The notes: generated by a model not told the origin, from the letters alone. A DNA stretch of 64,000 bases from CAZSRX01 sp964609675 [NCBI: uncultured Bacteroidota bacterium] (GCA_964609675.1 CAZSRX010000010.1:31145-95144), one strand, 5' to 3'; numbered from the stretch's first letter, positions 10,651 to 19,448 are shown. Numbers and translations: made by a program.

Positions 10651-13600
10651 GGTAAATATATCCTGAATTCTGTACCCTTACCCATCTCGCTGGTGAAGGT
10701 AATTTCGCCGCCGTGCCGCTGAATGACGTTATAACTGATCGTCAGCCCCAGTCCGGTACCGCGTCCGACTTCCTTGGTAGTAAAGAACGGATCAAACACC
10801 TGATCCCGGATAGCGGCGGAAATACCGCGGCCAGTGTCCCGGATTGTAACAACCACTTTGTATTTTCTGTTTATCATGTCCGGATGCAATGCGGTTTCAT
10901 TTGAGAACAAAGCGGTTCGGATGGTAATGGTTCCTTTTTCAGGAATAGCCTCAAGCGCATTAGTCACTATATTCATAAAAACCTGATGCAGTAATCCCGG
11001 ATACCCTCTCAGCCGCGGCAGTTCGTTCAGGTCAGTAATGATGTTGACGCGGTCTTCATGACCGGGCAGAAGAATTTCCAGCGTGGACAGGATCATTTCA
11101 TTAATATCGATTTCTTCCTGAAGCGCTTCATCCACGCTGGCCAGGTTCTTTAATTCCGTAACGATTTTCTTAATGCGGGATGAACCGGTCCGGCAGGCCT
11201 CTATCAGACCGGGCAGGTCGCGCGCGATATACGAAAAGTCATGCTCTTCTTTTAAACGCTCAAATCGCGCCGATAGTTCCGGGACAGACGGCGCGGGATC
11301 ATTCGAAAGCGCCTCTTCCATACACTCGATTATACGGATCATACTGGCAATATAATCCTGCATATAAGTTAAATTACCGTCAATAAAACCGAGCGGATTA
11401 TTGATTTCATGCGCGACGCCGGCCACCAGATGCGCCAGCGCGGCCATTTTTTCGGACTGTATCAGCTGGTGCTGAGTTTCTTTCAATTCCTCCACCGTTT
11501 GTTGAAGATCCAGATTTATTGAATCCAGTATTTCCTTCTGGCGCCGGATTTCCTCGTATGCGGCCTGCAAGTTTTGGTTTTTCTCGGTAATTTCCTGTGT
11601 CCGTTCTTGGACCACGGTTTCCAGCCGCTGCTTCTGCTTTTCAATCGCGCGGGTACGAATACGTACCCAAGCCACGCCGGCGCCAGCCGCAAGAACAATC
11701 ATCAATCCGCGGAACCACCATGTTTTCCAAAACGGCGGGTTAATGATGATAATAATGCTGGCGCCCTCTTCGTTCCACACGCCGTCAGAATTACTGCCTT
11801 TGACACGGAAGACATACTGGCCGCCGTCCAGATTGGTATAACTGGCATACCGGCGGCTGCCGCATAAAATCCAGTCCGGGTCAAAACCTTCCAGACGATA
11901 GGCGTATTGATTATAGCCGGGATTGACAAAATCCAGCGCGGCAAATTCAAACGAAATGAAAACATCTTTATAATTCAGTTCCAGCTCGTTTAAAAAATAG
12001 ATTTTTTTTCCAAGATTAACCGCCCGGTCAAATTTTTTAAAACTCGTAATTTGTACTTGTGGCGGCATCGTATTATCGAGGATTTTGCCCGGATAAAAGG
12101 CGTTAAAACCGTCGGTGCCACCGAATATCATCTGGCCGTCGCGTGTTTTCAGATAGGCGCCGATATTAAATTCTTTTCCCTGCAAACCGTCCTGTACGCC
12201 GTAATTCCTTATGCTTACGGTGGAATCACCGTTCCAGACAATCTTACTGATTCCCGCATTGGTGCTGACCCACAGACGGCCTCCGGAATCCTCAAGAATT
12301 CCGTAAATAATCTCATTGGCAAAGCCGTTTTGCTCATCGTAACAGGTAAATTTCTGAGTGTTCAGGTCGAGACGGTGCAGGCCAGCCCGGGTACCGATCC
12401 AAATGTAATGTTTGTTATTCGGCCGGTAAATCGACAAAATCGCATCGTTTCTTAAACCCGCCGGATCGTTTTCACTGCTCCGGTACCGGGTGATCTTCCC
12501 GCTCGCAGGATCCAAGCGGTTCAGGCCTCTGCCGTACGTGCCGATCCACAGATAACCTTCCCAATCCCGATACACTTTCCAGATGTCGTTACCGCTTAAT
12601 GAATTCGTGTCCTCGCGGTTGATATAAAAGCGGCTAATGCGGCGGCGGGTGTCCAGACGTATTAAACCGCTACCGTAGGTGCCGATCCATAAAACGCTGT
12701 CATGGCTTGCTTCAAGGCTTCGTATGCGAATTATCCCCGACGTTTCGTCATTATCCGGAGCGAGCGGATATCGCTCAAAGGCGGCCTCTCCGGCTTTATA
12801 ATACCGGCTCAAATCTAACCGGTTAAGCCCGTCATACGTACCAATCCACAGGATATTTTGTTCATCGGTGACCAGGGCAAATACGTTGTTATTGCTAATA
12901 TCGGATTTTTTTCCGGCGGCCCGGTGATTTTTAAATCGTCCGGTGTTACGGTCAAACTCAAATAATCCGCCACCCCATGTGCCAATCCAAAGGGTGCCCC
13001 GGTAATCTTCGCAAAAAGCCAACATTACGTCATTGGTCAGGCCGTTCCGGTTGTCAGTTTCAGAGGAATAGCGTATGAACGGCTTCGGATTGTAATGAAA
13101 TTTACTGAGACCCCCGCCGTTAGTGCCGATCCATATATTACCGGAACGGTCCTTGAAAAGAGAACGGATAATATTAGCCGCAATCGAGTGTCGGTCCGCC
13201 GCGTCATGACGAAAGGACTTAAAAACAGGAGTCTGACTGACCGTTGTGAAGCGGTTATGGATACCGTTCAGTCCGTTTAACGTGCCAATCCAGAGCTGAT
13301 ACGACGGATCTTCGTAGATGCTCGAAATGTGATTGCTGCTAACCGAAGCGCTGTTTTTAGGCCGGCTAATATAATGCGCCACCGATTCGGAGCCGGGTTG
13401 CATACAGTATAATCCTTTTTCGTCCGTACCGATCCACAATTGCCCGTGATGATCTTCGTAAATGCACAAAACCGGAATATCCCCCGTACTTTTATCAAGA
13501 CGGACGGGACGGAAACGACCTGTTGACCGGTCCAGCTCGCACAGACCATACTGCGTGCCCACCCATAATCGTTTCCGGGAATCCTCATAAACATACTGAA

Positions 13601-14186
13601 CGCGGTTATGCGGCAGACTGTTGGGATTTTTCGGATCGTGGGTGAAAACGGTAATTTTTCCCGATTCCGGCGACATACGGCAGAGACCGCCGCCGCGGCT
13701 TCCTATCCATAAATTCCGTTCATGATCCAGGCATAGCGACAGAAGATAATTGTCGTTCAGAGATGGGGTTTGTAAAGAATCATGCTTATAAGCTGTAAAT
13801 TTCTCCGTGACAAAATCCATCCGCGCCAGCCCGCCGCCGAACGTGGCAATCCATAGGCATGCTCCGGCTGTGTCCTCAACTATTGCATTGATAAAATTGT
13901 ATGGCAGCGACGTGGTATCGAACGGGCGGTGGCGGTAAACCGTAAAATGATAGCCGTCGTATTTGTTCAGACCGTCCTGCGTGCCGAACCACATGAATCC
14001 GCGCCGGTCCTGCAGAATGGCATTGACCGAGCCCTGGGATAATCCTTCATTGACCGAAATATTCTCAAAGCGGATCGGACGTTCCTGCGCGGCGGCGTTG
14101 GCGACAGGCATTATCAGACCCCATGCCAGCAAAGCGGCACCGAATGATATCCGTAAGCACCAATTGTATTTTTTCTTTCGCGCCAT
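10647..14186 (-). CDS. Two-component propeller sensor histidine kinase, first gene of the operon
   Basis: This kinase has 1179 residues and is the promoter-proximal gene of the array. It shows a signal peptide (about 1-34, ending near ANAAAQ), about 13 Reg_prop blades with LWIGT-type cores, a Y_Y_Y domain (about 725-790), one transmembrane helix (about 800-822), a long coiled coil and a HisKA-like core with His 926 (AHEINNPLG). HATPase_c follows with N box NIVTNALEA, G1 DTGRGI and G2 GTGLGL. The input side resembles the kinases at 213 and 3566, while the catalytic side resembles the one at 7423, so the domains have been recombined among paralogues. Start ATG at 14186; only a weak ribosome binding site is seen. 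No receiver domain is present. Confidence 0.9.
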   Translation of the reverse strand: MARKKKYNWCLRISFGAALLAWGLIMPVANAAAQERPIRFENISVNEGLSQGSVNAILQDRRGFMWFGTQDGLNKYDGYHFTVYRHRPFDTTSLPYNFINAIVEDTAGACLWIATFGGGLARMDFVTEKFTAYKHDSLQTPSLNDNYLLSLCLDHERNLWIGSRGGGLCRMSPESGKITVFTHDPKNPNSLPHNRVQYVYEDSRKRLWVGTQYGLCELDRSTGRFRPVRLDKSTGDIPVLCIYEDHHGQLWIGTDEKGLYCMQPGSESVAHYISRPKNSASVSSNHISSIYEDPSYQLWIGTLNGLNGIHNRFTTVSQTPVFKSFRHDAADRHSIAANIIRSLFKDRSGNIWIGTNGGGLSKFHYNPKPFIRYSSETDNRNGLTNDVMLAFCEDYRGTLWIGTWGGGLFEFDRNTGRFKNHRAAGKKSDISNNNVFALVTDEQNILWIGTYDGLNRLDLSRYYKAGEAAFERYPLAPDNDETSGIIRIRSLEASHDSVLWIGTYGSGLIRLDTRRRISRFYINREDTNSLSGNDIWKVYRDWEGYLWIGTYGRGLNRLDPASGKITRYRSSENDPAGLRNDAILSIYRPNNKHYIWIGTRAGLHRLDLNTQKFTCYDEQNGFANEIIYGILEDSGGRLWVSTNAGISKIVWNGDSTVSIRNYGVQDGLQGKEFNIGAYLKTRDGQMIFGGTDGFNAFYPGKILDNTMPPQVQITSFKKFDRAVNLGKKIYFLNELELNYKDVFISFEFAALDFVNPGYNQYAYRLEGFDPDWILCGSRRYASYTNLDGGQYVFRVKGSNSDGVWNEEGASIIIIINPPFWKTWWFRGLMIVLAAGAGVAWVRIRTRAIEKQKQRLETVVQERTQEITEKNQNLQAAYEEIRRQKEILDSINLDLQQTVEELKETQHQLIQSEKMAALAHLVAGVAHEINNPLGFIDGNLTYMQDYIASMIRIIECMEEALSNDPAPSVPELSARFERLKEEHDFSYIARDLPGLIEACRTGSSRIKKIVTELKNLASVDEALQEEIDINEMILSTLEILLPGHEDRVNIITDLNELPRLRGYPGLLHQVFMNIVTNALEAIPEKGTITIRTALFSNETALHPDMINRKYKVVVTIRDTGRGISAAIRDQVFDPFFTTKEVGRGTGLGLTISYNVIQRHGGEITFTSEMGKGTEFRIYLP

Positions 14187-14239
14187 GAAGGCCGCCTGAC
14201 TGATTAGCGTTCATGCTTGCGTGTTGCTATTAATTTGTA

Positions 14240-14269
14240 AATATAAAAAATTAAACACCATATAAGCAA
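14240..14269 (-). promoter_or_regulatory. Candidate sigma70-type promoter of the kinase operon
   Basis: On the minus strand TTGCTT (14269-14264) and TATATT (14245-14240) are separated by 18 bp. They lie about 55 bp before the start of the first kinase and just after the terminator of the previous transcription unit. The -10 box is good and the -35 is partial. Assigned by eye only. Confidence 0.4.
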
Positions 14270-14283
14270 TGAGTTTTTAATTA

Positions 14284-14308
14284 AAAAACAGGCCTCGGGC
14301 CTGTTTTT
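14284..14308 (-). terminator. Perfect intrinsic terminator between the small-membrane-protein genes and the kinase operon
   Basis: An 11-bp perfect inverted repeat (AAAAACAGGCC / GGCCTGTTTTT) encloses a 3-nt loop. It has A/T flanks on both sides and can work in either direction. It lies about 30 bp after the stop of the 14339-14635 gene and so separates that unit from the kinases. Confidence 0.8.
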
Positions 14309-14338
14309 ATAAGAGTCACAATGTAAAATTCGGGTAGC

Positions 14339-14635
14339 CTACAAAGTCCTATTTATCTTGCTTTGGGTGATGGCCATGCCGATAGTGCTGAACAGGAATA
14401 TCCACAGAAAACATGCGATGGCGCTCATATGTTTTTTTGTAACCATCTCCACGCCCTGCCCGAATTTCCAAACAAAATACAGGTTGGCAAACGGGATGAT
14501 AAGAAACCAGGCGGTAGGTATGGATGCCCCCTGAAATTTCATTTCTTCCTTTACTTTAACAAACCTGACGAAATAATAAATTCCGAATGTGATTACCGGA
14601 AGAAAAAAGACGGCTAAAGGATTCCTCTTTTTCAT
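14339..14635 (-). CDS. Small membrane protein, DUF4234-like
   Basis: This protein of 98 residues has three hydrophobic segments. It begins MKKRNPLAVFFLPVITFGIYYFV, in which the pattern N-P-x-x-V/A-x-x-x-L-P-x-x-T-x-G-I-Y is typical of DUF4234 proteins. I start it at the ATG at 14635 because GAGGAT lies 7 nt upstream; a longer frame from a TTG at 14656 would overlap the previous gene and has no ribosome binding site. The stop of the upstream gene lies 13 bp away, so the two are co-transcribed. The function of the family is unknown. Confidence 0.7.
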   Translation of the reverse strand: MKKRNPLAVFFLPVITFGIYYFVRFVKVKEEMKFQGASIPTAWFLIIPFANLYFVWKFGQGVEMVTKKHMSAIACFLWIFLFSTIGMAITQSKINRTL

Positions 14636-14648
14636 AATACGATCCTCA

Positions 14649-15119
14649 CTAAGCAAATTGTTTTAACTGGTGGATGAGTTTCCACAACGGTTGAAACGGT
14701 TCAAAATCGTGGATGTAAAATCCCATGCGGATTACGCCGAAAATGACAAGGCCGACAATAAACCATATTTTGGCGCGGTTCCACAGGTTTTGGGGAGGAA
14801 ACGGCAGATTTTTTTTAAACAGCAGCCATACCGCGTCTTTCAGCGCGCTCCACCCCCAGAAGAAAAATAATATAAGCCCGAATGGATTCATCAGGAAAGA
14901 ATTGTACCAATCCAGATGGCCGGCATATACAAAACTCCGCGTCATGCCGCATCCGGGACAGGGCAGGTTGGTTAAATTTTTAAAAACGCAGATTTCTACA
15001 GGGCCTTCCTGAAAAGGCTCTAAAAGCACGCTTATCAATAAAACAGAGAAATATAAAAAAATGTTTTCAACCCGATCTCTGACGGAATCATCTTTAATAA
15101 GTCGGTTAAAAAACAGCAC
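14649..15119 (-). CDS. DUF2752-family membrane protein
   Basis: This protein of 156 residues has the DUF2752 signature: an early PCPGCGMTRS motif (about residues 52-61) followed by NPFGLILFF and several membrane helices. In this family a hydrophobic segment precedes the CPGCGxTR motif and the proteins sit in the inner membrane; no biochemical role is established. The start is a GTG at 15119, four bases after the stop of the upstream gene, with no strong ribosome binding site, so coupling to the upstream gene is likely. Confidence 0.75.
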   Translation of the reverse strand: MLFFNRLIKDDSVRDRVENIFLYFSVLLISVLLEPFQEGPVEICVFKNLTNLPCPGCGMTRSFVYAGHLDWYNSFLMNPFGLILFFFWGWSALKDAVWLLFKKNLPFPPQNLWNRAKIWFIVGLVIFGVIRMGFYIHDFEPFQPLWKLIHQLKQFA

Positions 15120-15122
15120 AAT

Positions 15123-15497
15123 TTATCTATAATGTTTTAAAGAATTCAAAACTGATAAACCTGATCCGATTAACACAAAAACAATCAACACTGCAAAAAC
15201 AATGTAAATTATCATCAATATACCGTTTATTAAAAAATATGTTTTCAGTTTTTGCATCAACACAATTAATTGTTGTTTATCGTGATTTGCGTTGTTTATC
15301 GAATTACCTGCCTGTAATAAAACAACTCCCAACCAAATAGGGAGCCAGCCAATAATTATTCCGTAGCATGAAACGCAAAGCAAAACACCTGAAATAACAC
15401 TCATCACACCTAAGAATTTAATCCAGGGTCTTGCTTCATTTGCAATATACAATATATGATCTGTTATATCTTTATGTGAGTTATCATAATTTGTCAT
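15123..15497 (-). CDS. Small membrane protein, DUF5362-like
   Basis: This protein of 124 residues has a soluble N-terminus and three hydrophobic stretches (about 27-50, 52-62 and 88-115). The pattern ARPWIKFLGVMSVISG followed by IIGWLPIWLGVVLLQAG resembles DUF5362 proteins, but I rely on memory for that family name. The ribosome binding site GGGAG lies 8 nt before the ATG. The gene follows an intrinsic terminator and leads a three-gene unit with the DUF2752 and DUF4234 genes. Function unknown. Confidence 0.6.
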   Translation of the reverse strand: MTNYDNSHKDITDHILYIANEARPWIKFLGVMSVISGVLLCVSCYGIIIGWLPIWLGVVLLQAGNSINNANHDKQQLIVLMQKLKTYFLINGILMIIYIVFAVLIVFVLIGSGLSVLNSLKHYR

Positions 15498-15515
15498 ATT
15501 GTTTTCTCCCCAAAA

Positions 15516-15542
15516 AAAAGGCAGATTTTATATCTGCCTTTT
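15516..15542 (-). terminator. Intrinsic terminator after the DUF4870-like gene
   Basis: An 11-bp inverted repeat (AAAAGGCAGAT / ATCTGCCTTTT, loop of 5) is followed on the minus strand by a run of eight T. It sits between the stop of the gene at 15575 and the ribosome binding site of the next minus-strand gene. Confidence 0.8.
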
Positions 15543-15574
15543 ACTAAAAGTAATTTTTTAAAGTATAATTTAAT

Positions 15575-15925
15575 TTATTTCATTAAATTAAATTTCTCAC
15601 CAAATTTGCCAATTACAGGTAAAGGTACACACTTCCCTTGTGCGGCATTAATAATACCTATAACCATTAATACCCATCCAAATAAAATTATCAAATATCC
15701 AATGAATGCAATTGCTAAGACACCACCTATAATTTCTAAAACAAAAATCACTAAAGCTTGCTCTAAGTGGTACATTGCAAATTTGTTTTCCCTTGCTGCT
15801 AACAATGGAATCAGGAAACAGCAAGCTAAGTATGCAATGATTGCCATCATTTTTCCTTTTTCAATATCTTCTGCTGTGGGTACCGGCCGGTTGCTGCCCG
15901 CGGGTTGCGTATTTTGTTCTGTCAT
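15575..15925 (-). CDS. DUF4870/Tic20-like small membrane protein
   Basis: This protein of 116 residues has a polar N-terminus and three membrane segments (about 27-43, 53-80 and 82-95). The order MAIIAYLACCFLIPLL, then ENKFAMYHLEQALVIF, then GWVLMVIGIINAAQGK matches DUF4870-type proteins, with a conserved H-x-x-Q-A in the second segment. I start it at the ATG at 15925, which has GGAGA 7-8 nt upstream; a TTG two codons earlier is less likely. It is transcribed alone, from a promoter facing away from rimO to the terminator at 15516-15542. Function unknown. Confidence 0.7.
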   Translation of the reverse strand: MTEQNTQPAGSNRPVPTAEDIEKGKMMAIIAYLACCFLIPLLAARENKFAMYHLEQALVIFVLEIIGGVLAIAFIGYLIILFGWVLMVIGIINAAQGKCVPLPVIGKFGEKFNLMK

Positions 15926-16009
15926 AGCCAATCTCCAAAAAGTTAGTTAATGAGTTTATGGTTAGTAATCTAAAGAAATTTATGAATGCGCAAGCAATTT
16001 ACACTTTTG

Positions 16010-16038
16010 AATATAAATATCCAAATACCAAAACACAA
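16010..16038 (-). promoter_or_regulatory. Candidate promoter for the DUF4870-like gene
   Basis: On the minus strand TTGTGT (16038-16033) and TATATT (16015-16010) are spaced by 17 bp, about 85 bp before the start codon. It lies in the 273-bp divergent region 15926-16198, which contains no gene that I can see. Confidence 0.4.
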
Positions 16039-16124
16039 GATTAATTTACAGCGCTGTTAAAATATTTACATGGGAAAGCCGGCTTTAAAAAAACGCCACT
16101 AAACAAAACCGACGGGATAGGAAT

Positions 16125-16153
16125 TTGACTTTATGAAATGTTTTGATTAAACT
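16125..16153 (+). promoter_or_regulatory. Candidate promoter for rimO
   Basis: TTGACT (16125-16130) and TAAACT (16148-16153) are spaced by 17 bp, 45 bp before the rimO start. The -35 box matches consensus in five of six positions. Confidence 0.45.
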
Positions 16154-16198
16154 TTGTAGAAATAATGAACCTATGTATTTTTTTATGTAAGGCCATTT

Positions 16199-17551
16199 TT
16201 GTCAGCTAAGCGGTTATTAAAAAAATCCAATATTCCAATTAATCAAAAAAACCGGCATACCGTTAAGCTGGTTTCATTAGGTTGCGCCAAAAATCAGGTG
16301 GATCTTGAGACCATAGCCGGCAACATGAAAAACGCCGTTTTTACGGATAATCCTGAAACGGCCGACCTGATAATCATCAATACCTGCGCGTTCATCCGCG
16401 ATGCCAAGGAAGAATCGGTGAATGGGATTCTTTCGGCGCTGAAAATAAAAGAAGAAGCCCAACGTATCGGACGCTCTTTGAAAGTTGTTGTAACCGGATG
16501 TTTGTCGGAACGCTATAAGCAAACCCTTAAGAAAGAGCTTCCGGAAGTGGACGCCTTTTTCGGCGTCCAGGATCAGAAGAGACTGGTTCGTTATCTTGGC
16601 GATTCCCATTTCAACGATTTAAACCGTCGATTGCTCAACGCGCCGCATTACGCCTATCTTAAAATTTCCGAAGGTTGCAACCGCCGCTGCGGATTCTGCG
16701 CCATTCCCTCCATACGGGGACGCTTAAAGAGCCGTTCCATTCATCATAACCTTGACCAGGCCCGACGGCTGGCAGAATCGGGCGTCCGGGAACTCATCGT
16801 CATCGCCCAGGATACGACCGCATACGGCCATGACTTCAAAAGCCGCGGTAAAAGTGTCAATCACCATCTTATCCGGCTTCTGGAAAAACTGACGGCCATC
16901 GAAGGCGTCGAATGGATCCGGTTAATGTATTTATACCCCTCGGCGGTCAGCGATGAGCTTATCGGTTTTATCGCCGCGCATCCAAAGCTATGCAAGTATT
17001 TTGAACTGCCAATCCAGCATATATCCGACCATGTGCTTAAGACCATGCGGCGCGGTACGGCGTCCAGAACTATCCGCCGTGTGCTGGAGCGTATCCGCAC
17101 CGTCGTTCCCGAAGCCGCCGTGCGCACGACGGTTATCACGGGACATCCCGGGGAAACCGCCGCGGATTTCCGGGAATTGTATCGGTTTATTGAGTCGTTT
17201 CAGTTTGAACGACTGGGCGTGTTTCCCTATTCCGATGAAGAGGGAACACATTCTTACGCGCTGCGCCCTAAAACCGCCGAAAAAACCAAATTCCGCCGCG
17301 CGGAGGAAATTATGTTACTGCAACAGGAAATTTCCCTGAAAAAAAACCACGCACTGATCGGCGCGCAATTACCCGTAATTATTGATGTCGGCGCAGACGG
17401 CGCCTATACCGGACGGACTCAGTGGGACGCACCCGAAATTGACAACGCGGTTATTATTCACACATCCCAAAACATAGCGGCCGGCCGCATCCTGAATGCC
17501 GTTGTAACCGCGGCCGATGCTTATGACCTTTATGCCCAAATCAAACCATAA
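16199..17551 (+). CDS. rimO: Ribosomal protein S12 methylthiotransferase RimO
   Basis: RimO is a radical SAM enzyme that methylthiolates an aspartate of ribosomal protein S12. The 450-residue product has the methylthiotransferase N-terminal domain (VSLGCAKNQVD near 26-36, INTCAFIRDAKEES near 60-73), the radical SAM cysteines C160, C164 and C167 (CNRRCGFC) and a C-terminal TRAM domain from about residue 380. The S-L-G-C-x-K-N-x-V-D form and the CAFIRDAKEES motif favour RimO over MiaB. The start is a TTG with AAGG about 6 nt upstream; no in-frame ATG is available before the conserved domain. It is followed after 10 bp by the GWxTD gene. Confidence 0.93.
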   Translation: MSAKRLLKKSNIPINQKNRHTVKLVSLGCAKNQVDLETIAGNMKNAVFTDNPETADLIIINTCAFIRDAKEESVNGILSALKIKEEAQRIGRSLKVVVTGCLSERYKQTLKKELPEVDAFFGVQDQKRLVRYLGDSHFNDLNRRLLNAPHYAYLKISEGCNRRCGFCAIPSIRGRLKSRSIHHNLDQARRLAESGVRELIVIAQDTTAYGHDFKSRGKSVNHHLIRLLEKLTAIEGVEWIRLMYLYPSAVSDELIGFIAAHPKLCKYFELPIQHISDHVLKTMRRGTASRTIRRVLERIRTVVPEAAVRTTVITGHPGETAADFRELYRFIESFQFERLGVFPYSDEEGTHSYALRPKTAEKTKFRRAEEIMLLQQEISLKKNHALIGAQLPVIIDVGADGAYTGRTQWDAPEIDNAVIIHTSQNIAAGRILNAVVTAADAYDLYAQIKP

Positions 17552-17561
17552 GGAGCCCATC

Positions 17562-18914
17562 GTGAGACTGATTCTTCCGATAATAATCATCGTATTCTTT
17601 TTACGGCCGGCATCCCCGATAACCGCTCAATTGCAGACCGGCAAGGCCGCCGGCGGTCCGTCGTTCTTTGTTGACGCGGCCAACTTTGCCTCTAAGGACA
17701 GCCTCAAAGGCCGGCTTGAGGTTTTCCTAAAGATTGCCTACAGCGAACTGGTCTTTGTCAAAATCAACGAAACCAGTTTCCGCGCACAGTACGAAATCAA
17801 TTACACGCTGACGGATAAGAAACAAAACCCGGTTGCGCGCGAAATCCACGACCAAACCATCCTGACCAGCCGGTACTTTGAAACCGTCTCCGATACCCGC
17901 TTTCACTTTATCCGGGAAACGTTCAATGTTCCGCCCGGCGAATACGAACTGACGGTAACGCTTACCGACAAAGAAACGCAGCGCTTCGGACAGCGCAAAC
18001 TCGACACCCCGGTAAAAATTTTCCGCGACAAGCCGCTGGGTATCAGCGATGTCCTGTTCGCCGATAAAGTGCAAAAAGACACGGCGATGGATATTATCAA
18101 TGTGGTCCCGAATGTCTTCAGAAGTTTTGACGCCGACTACGAAGCCTACTGGGTTTATTTTGAAATTTATAACAGCCGCCTTTCCGAAAAGAACAGGGAA
18201 CTCCTTGACAGCGGCAGAAACCGAAAAGAGAATCTGGATCTCATCTACCGTATTCTGGATAAAAACCAGAATGTAATCCTCCGGGATTCGCTGGTGAAGA
18301 CAACATACGCGTACCAGACATTCAGTTCCATTCTGTTAGACAAAACGAAGCTGAGTTACGGCCGGTATATCCTTGAAATAACGGTTAAACGGGGCGCCGA
18401 TAAAGCCGTAACGCGTTCGCCTTTCGACGTTCGGGTGGCCAATATCCGCGGTTCCGATATCGCCGGCGCCGCCTTCGACCTCGATCAGGCCATTAAACAA
18501 ATGCGTCACGTGGCCCGCCAGGCCAATATTCCCAAAATCCTGAAGGGCACCAAGGAAGAAAAAGAAAAATTTTTCTATGAATTCTGGAAACCTAAAGACC
18601 CAACTCCCGACACCGAACGCAATGAACTGATGGAAGAGTATTACCGCCGGGTCAGCTACGCCAACCGCTATTTTACCTCCGGATACCGCGAGGGCTGGGA
18701 TACCGACCGGGGTATGGTCTATATCATGCTGGACGCGCCGGACGCTATCGAAAGGCACCCGTTTGACATTGACGCTAAACCCTATGAAATATGGTATTAT
18801 TACCAGCCGAACCTGAAACTGATTTTTATTGATTACTACGGTTTCGGCGACTATGAACTCCTTATGGCCAGCCGGCAGGAATTTGAAAGCTACATTCTTA
18901 TGCATCGGCGTTAA
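17562..18914 (+). CDS. GWxTD-domain secreted protein
   Basis: This exported protein of 450 residues is placed from the GTG at 17562, which has AAGGAG 6 nt upstream and is followed directly by a signal peptide (RLILPIIIIVFFLRP, cleavage near ITAQ). A frame start 45 bp further upstream would lie inside rimO. The C-terminal third carries the motif that names the domain (GWDTDRGMVYI, near residues 375-385) and then an aromatic-rich end (YEIWYYY, YYGFGDYELL). The N-terminal part looks like beta-sandwich material. GWxTD proteins are found across FCB and Acidobacteria genomes; their role is unknown. It is co-transcribed with rimO and probably with the THEP1/era genes. Confidence 0.85.
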   Translation: MRLILPIIIIVFFLRPASPITAQLQTGKAAGGPSFFVDAANFASKDSLKGRLEVFLKIAYSELVFVKINETSFRAQYEINYTLTDKKQNPVAREIHDQTILTSRYFETVSDTRFHFIRETFNVPPGEYELTVTLTDKETQRFGQRKLDTPVKIFRDKPLGISDVLFADKVQKDTAMDIINVVPNVFRSFDADYEAYWVYFEIYNSRLSEKNRELLDSGRNRKENLDLIYRILDKNQNVILRDSLVKTTYAYQTFSSILLDKTKLSYGRYILEITVKRGADKAVTRSPFDVRVANIRGSDIAGAAFDLDQAIKQMRHVARQANIPKILKGTKEEKEKFFYEFWKPKDPTPDTERNELMEEYYRRVSYANRYFTSGYREGWDTDRGMVYIMLDAPDAIERHPFDIDAKPYEIWYYYQPNLKLIFIDYYGFGDYELLMASRQEFESYILMHRR

Positions 18915-18935
18915 GCGGCCGGCGGACAACGCGCT

Positions 18936-19448
18936 ATGGTTTCATCTTCTGTTTTAATATACGGCCTGCCGCATATCGGTAAAACAACGCTCCTTCTCCG
19001 CATCCTTGGCGGGCTGAAACGCCCGTTAAAAGGATTTTATTCGCGCCCACTGTTCGAAGACGGAAAAAAAAGCGGCATCGAAATAATCGCCCATAACGGG
19101 CAAACCCTAACCATCCGGCGAAACCCAATAATAAAAAAACAAACCAAGTATCATTTACCGCCGGTTGTATTTGATGAATTTTTTAAGGCGCTATGCGATA
19201 CCCTGCAGCCTCAGGATATTTTTTATATTGACGAAATCGGTCCCTTATTTTGCGAAAGCGCTCTTTTTCTTGAAACCATGAGCCGGATTTTTCTGACCCA
19301 TATCGTTCTGGGAACGGTATCGCGGCGAGGGCACCGATTTATTGAACAACTGCACCGTAACGAATCTATTCATAAAATTCAAATTACTGCCAACAACCGC
19401 GATGCGCTGGTTGCCGAAATCAGCCGCCGGATAACCGGAGAACTTTAA
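18936..19448 (+). CDS. THEP1-type nucleoside triphosphatase
   Basis: This small P-loop NTPase has 170 residues. The Walker A motif is GLPHIGKTT (G10 to T18). A glycosylated-looking substrate loop (GGLKRPLKGFYSRP) follows, then Walker B FYIDEIGPL near 93-101 and the conserved arginine region VSRRGH. This is the layout of the NTPase_1/THEP1 family, whose members hydrolyse NTPs in vitro and have no settled physiological role. The ATG is 21 bp after the GWxTD gene and the stop touches the era start, so it belongs to the same operon. Confidence 0.82.
   Translation: MVSSSVLIYGLPHIGKTTLLLRILGGLKRPLKGFYSRPLFEDGKKSGIEIIAHNGQTLTIRRNPIIKKQTKYHLPPVVFDEFFKALCDTLQPQDIFYIDEIGPLFCESALFLETMSRIFLTHIVLGTVSRRGHRFIEQLHRNESIHKIQITANNRDALVAEISRRITGEL

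Noticed and set aside
247-14199. Many plus-strand open frames of 60-216 codons opposite the kinase genes
   Set aside because: They mirror the repeated propeller codons of the minus-strand kinases, lack ribosome binding sites and have no domain-like sequence.
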